64,000 bases of DNA. It comes from Holtermannia corniformis (Eukaryota > Basidiomycota > Tremellomycetes > Holtermanniales). Positions 63,438-64,000 of this stretch are shown here, piece by piece (positions within the stretch are counted from its first letter, which is position 1; the number at the start of each line of letters is the position of its first letter). The translations under genes were made by a program, and so were the position numbers. The notes under the pieces are model-generated. The model worked only from the letters and a program-made list of their open reading frames with translations. It had not been told where the DNA came from and searched no databases. The DNA lies in NCBI GenBank assembly GCA_001599935.1, contig BCIJ01000003.1, forward strand, positions 572,926 to 636,925, written 5' to 3'.

Positions 63438-64000
63438 CTAGACGTTGATGGTGCTCGCGAGGGATACAGGAGGTATCCGAGCTGGCTGTACGCCTTCGAC
63501 GGGCTGGGGATCCCGAAACTTGCGCTCGTACAGTGGGATCGACCGCTGACCGTCCGGGACTGCAGATGCCGATGCTTGGCTTTGGCGCTGCGCAACGTCA
63601 GTACCGCTACCGCTGGTGGTGATAGCAATAGCGCACCAAGGCAGAAATGTCAAGCCCACTCTCGAGGCCTTCAAGCAAAGCGCACGCTTTCTGTTTACTG
63701 CGTCAGCTACGGAGCGGGATTCGCAAGAGACTCACGCAGAGCTCATTGGAGGACATGTAGCCGCACCGCTGGCATGTCCCTTCAGGAATGTTAGCGACAG
63801 CCTGGACGCTGCGTCCAGTCGAAACGTACGCATCGTCTTCATGCCTTTCGCAACGACACCATCGACCAAGAACGTCTCGCCAGAGTGGATGATATCAATG
63901 ATGGCTGATGGCCGAATCGCCTCGAGGTCTTTGAGGAAGACTCGGGCGTGACCTCGATACGCTGCGAAGAGGATGAGCGTTGAGTCAGCGACTTGTTCGC
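63438..64000 (-). CDS. NCS6: tRNA 2-thiolation protein Ncs6/Ctu1, C-terminal part
   Basis: Cut by the window edge at its 5' side. The visible exons read [35 protein letters not shown] and KGMKTM, then an intron leads to [16 protein letters not shown] further intron leads to [13 protein letters not shown]. This is the Ctu1/Ncs6 C-terminal zinc region (CxxCG...CxxC). With Ncs2 the enzyme thiolates the wobble uridine of cytosolic tRNAs for Lys, Gln and Glu. The last exon after GLDISAL is ambiguous: one splice continues to STINV and the stop at 63438; another would give the more family-like LPSIGI. Convergent with the oxidoreductase gene. Confidence 0.8.

Overview
The window looks like a gene-dense chromosomal segment of a basidiomycete fungus. 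About 35 genes lie in 64 kb. Most are cut by many short introns (roughly 40-55 nt, GT..AG with CTAAC/CTGAC-like branch sites), and the housekeeping proteins are clearly fungal: chitin synthase, a Zn2Cys6 regulator, Rim20/PalA, a fungal-type WASP and Pex16. I cannot name the species from the sequence alone. A compact early-diverging basidiomycete (Pucciniomycotina or Ustilaginomycotina type) is an inference.

Layout. 1-4.5 kb: a GC-rich fold-back repeat abuts a broken type-B carboxylesterase, followed by a secreted CHRD-domain protein and PEX16. 4.6-17.2 kb: RIM20, a small Cys-rich orphan, a Zn2Cys6 transcription factor, a UBX-domain protein and a chitin synthase. 17.9-19.5 kb: two paralogous small Cys-motif proteins flank the second copy of the repeat. 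20.5-33.8 kb: a RHO1-type GTPase, the PP2A catalytic subunit, a mitochondrial rhodanese, DNA polymerase eta (RAD30), a CLASP-like TOG protein, SDH5/SDHAF2 and a WASP. 33.9-42.9 kb: RPB1 with its CTD, divergent from VPS27 (ESCRT-0). 42.9-46 kb: an accessory pocket with three small related beta-rich proteins, all on the minus strand. 46-64 kb: an NDUFA4/B12D-like subunit, APC1, a myosin regulatory light chain, two orphans, NBP35, mitochondrial bL28, a GPI-anchored fasciclin protein, an F-box-like protein, a Gfo/Idh/MocA oxidoreductase and the C-terminal part of NCS6/CTU1.

The conserved genes are ordinary core functions and form no operon-like pathway. Shared themes are ESCRT/endosome (RIM20, VPS27), actin and morphogenesis (RHO1, WASP, myosin light chain, chitin synthase) and mitochondria/Fe-S (SDH5, bL28m, NBP35, B12D-like). 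The most novel material is the dispersed fold-back repeat that ends the carboxylesterase, the pair of Cx4C...Cx3C proteins around its second copy, and the three-member small-protein cluster at 43-45 kb.

Gene structure is unusual in several places: coding first exons consisting only of ATG, a 9-nt terminal exon in PP2A, an 18-nt microexon in RHO1, and two GC-AG introns. All splice models were read by eye from frame continuity and family similarity. No RNA evidence or database search was available.
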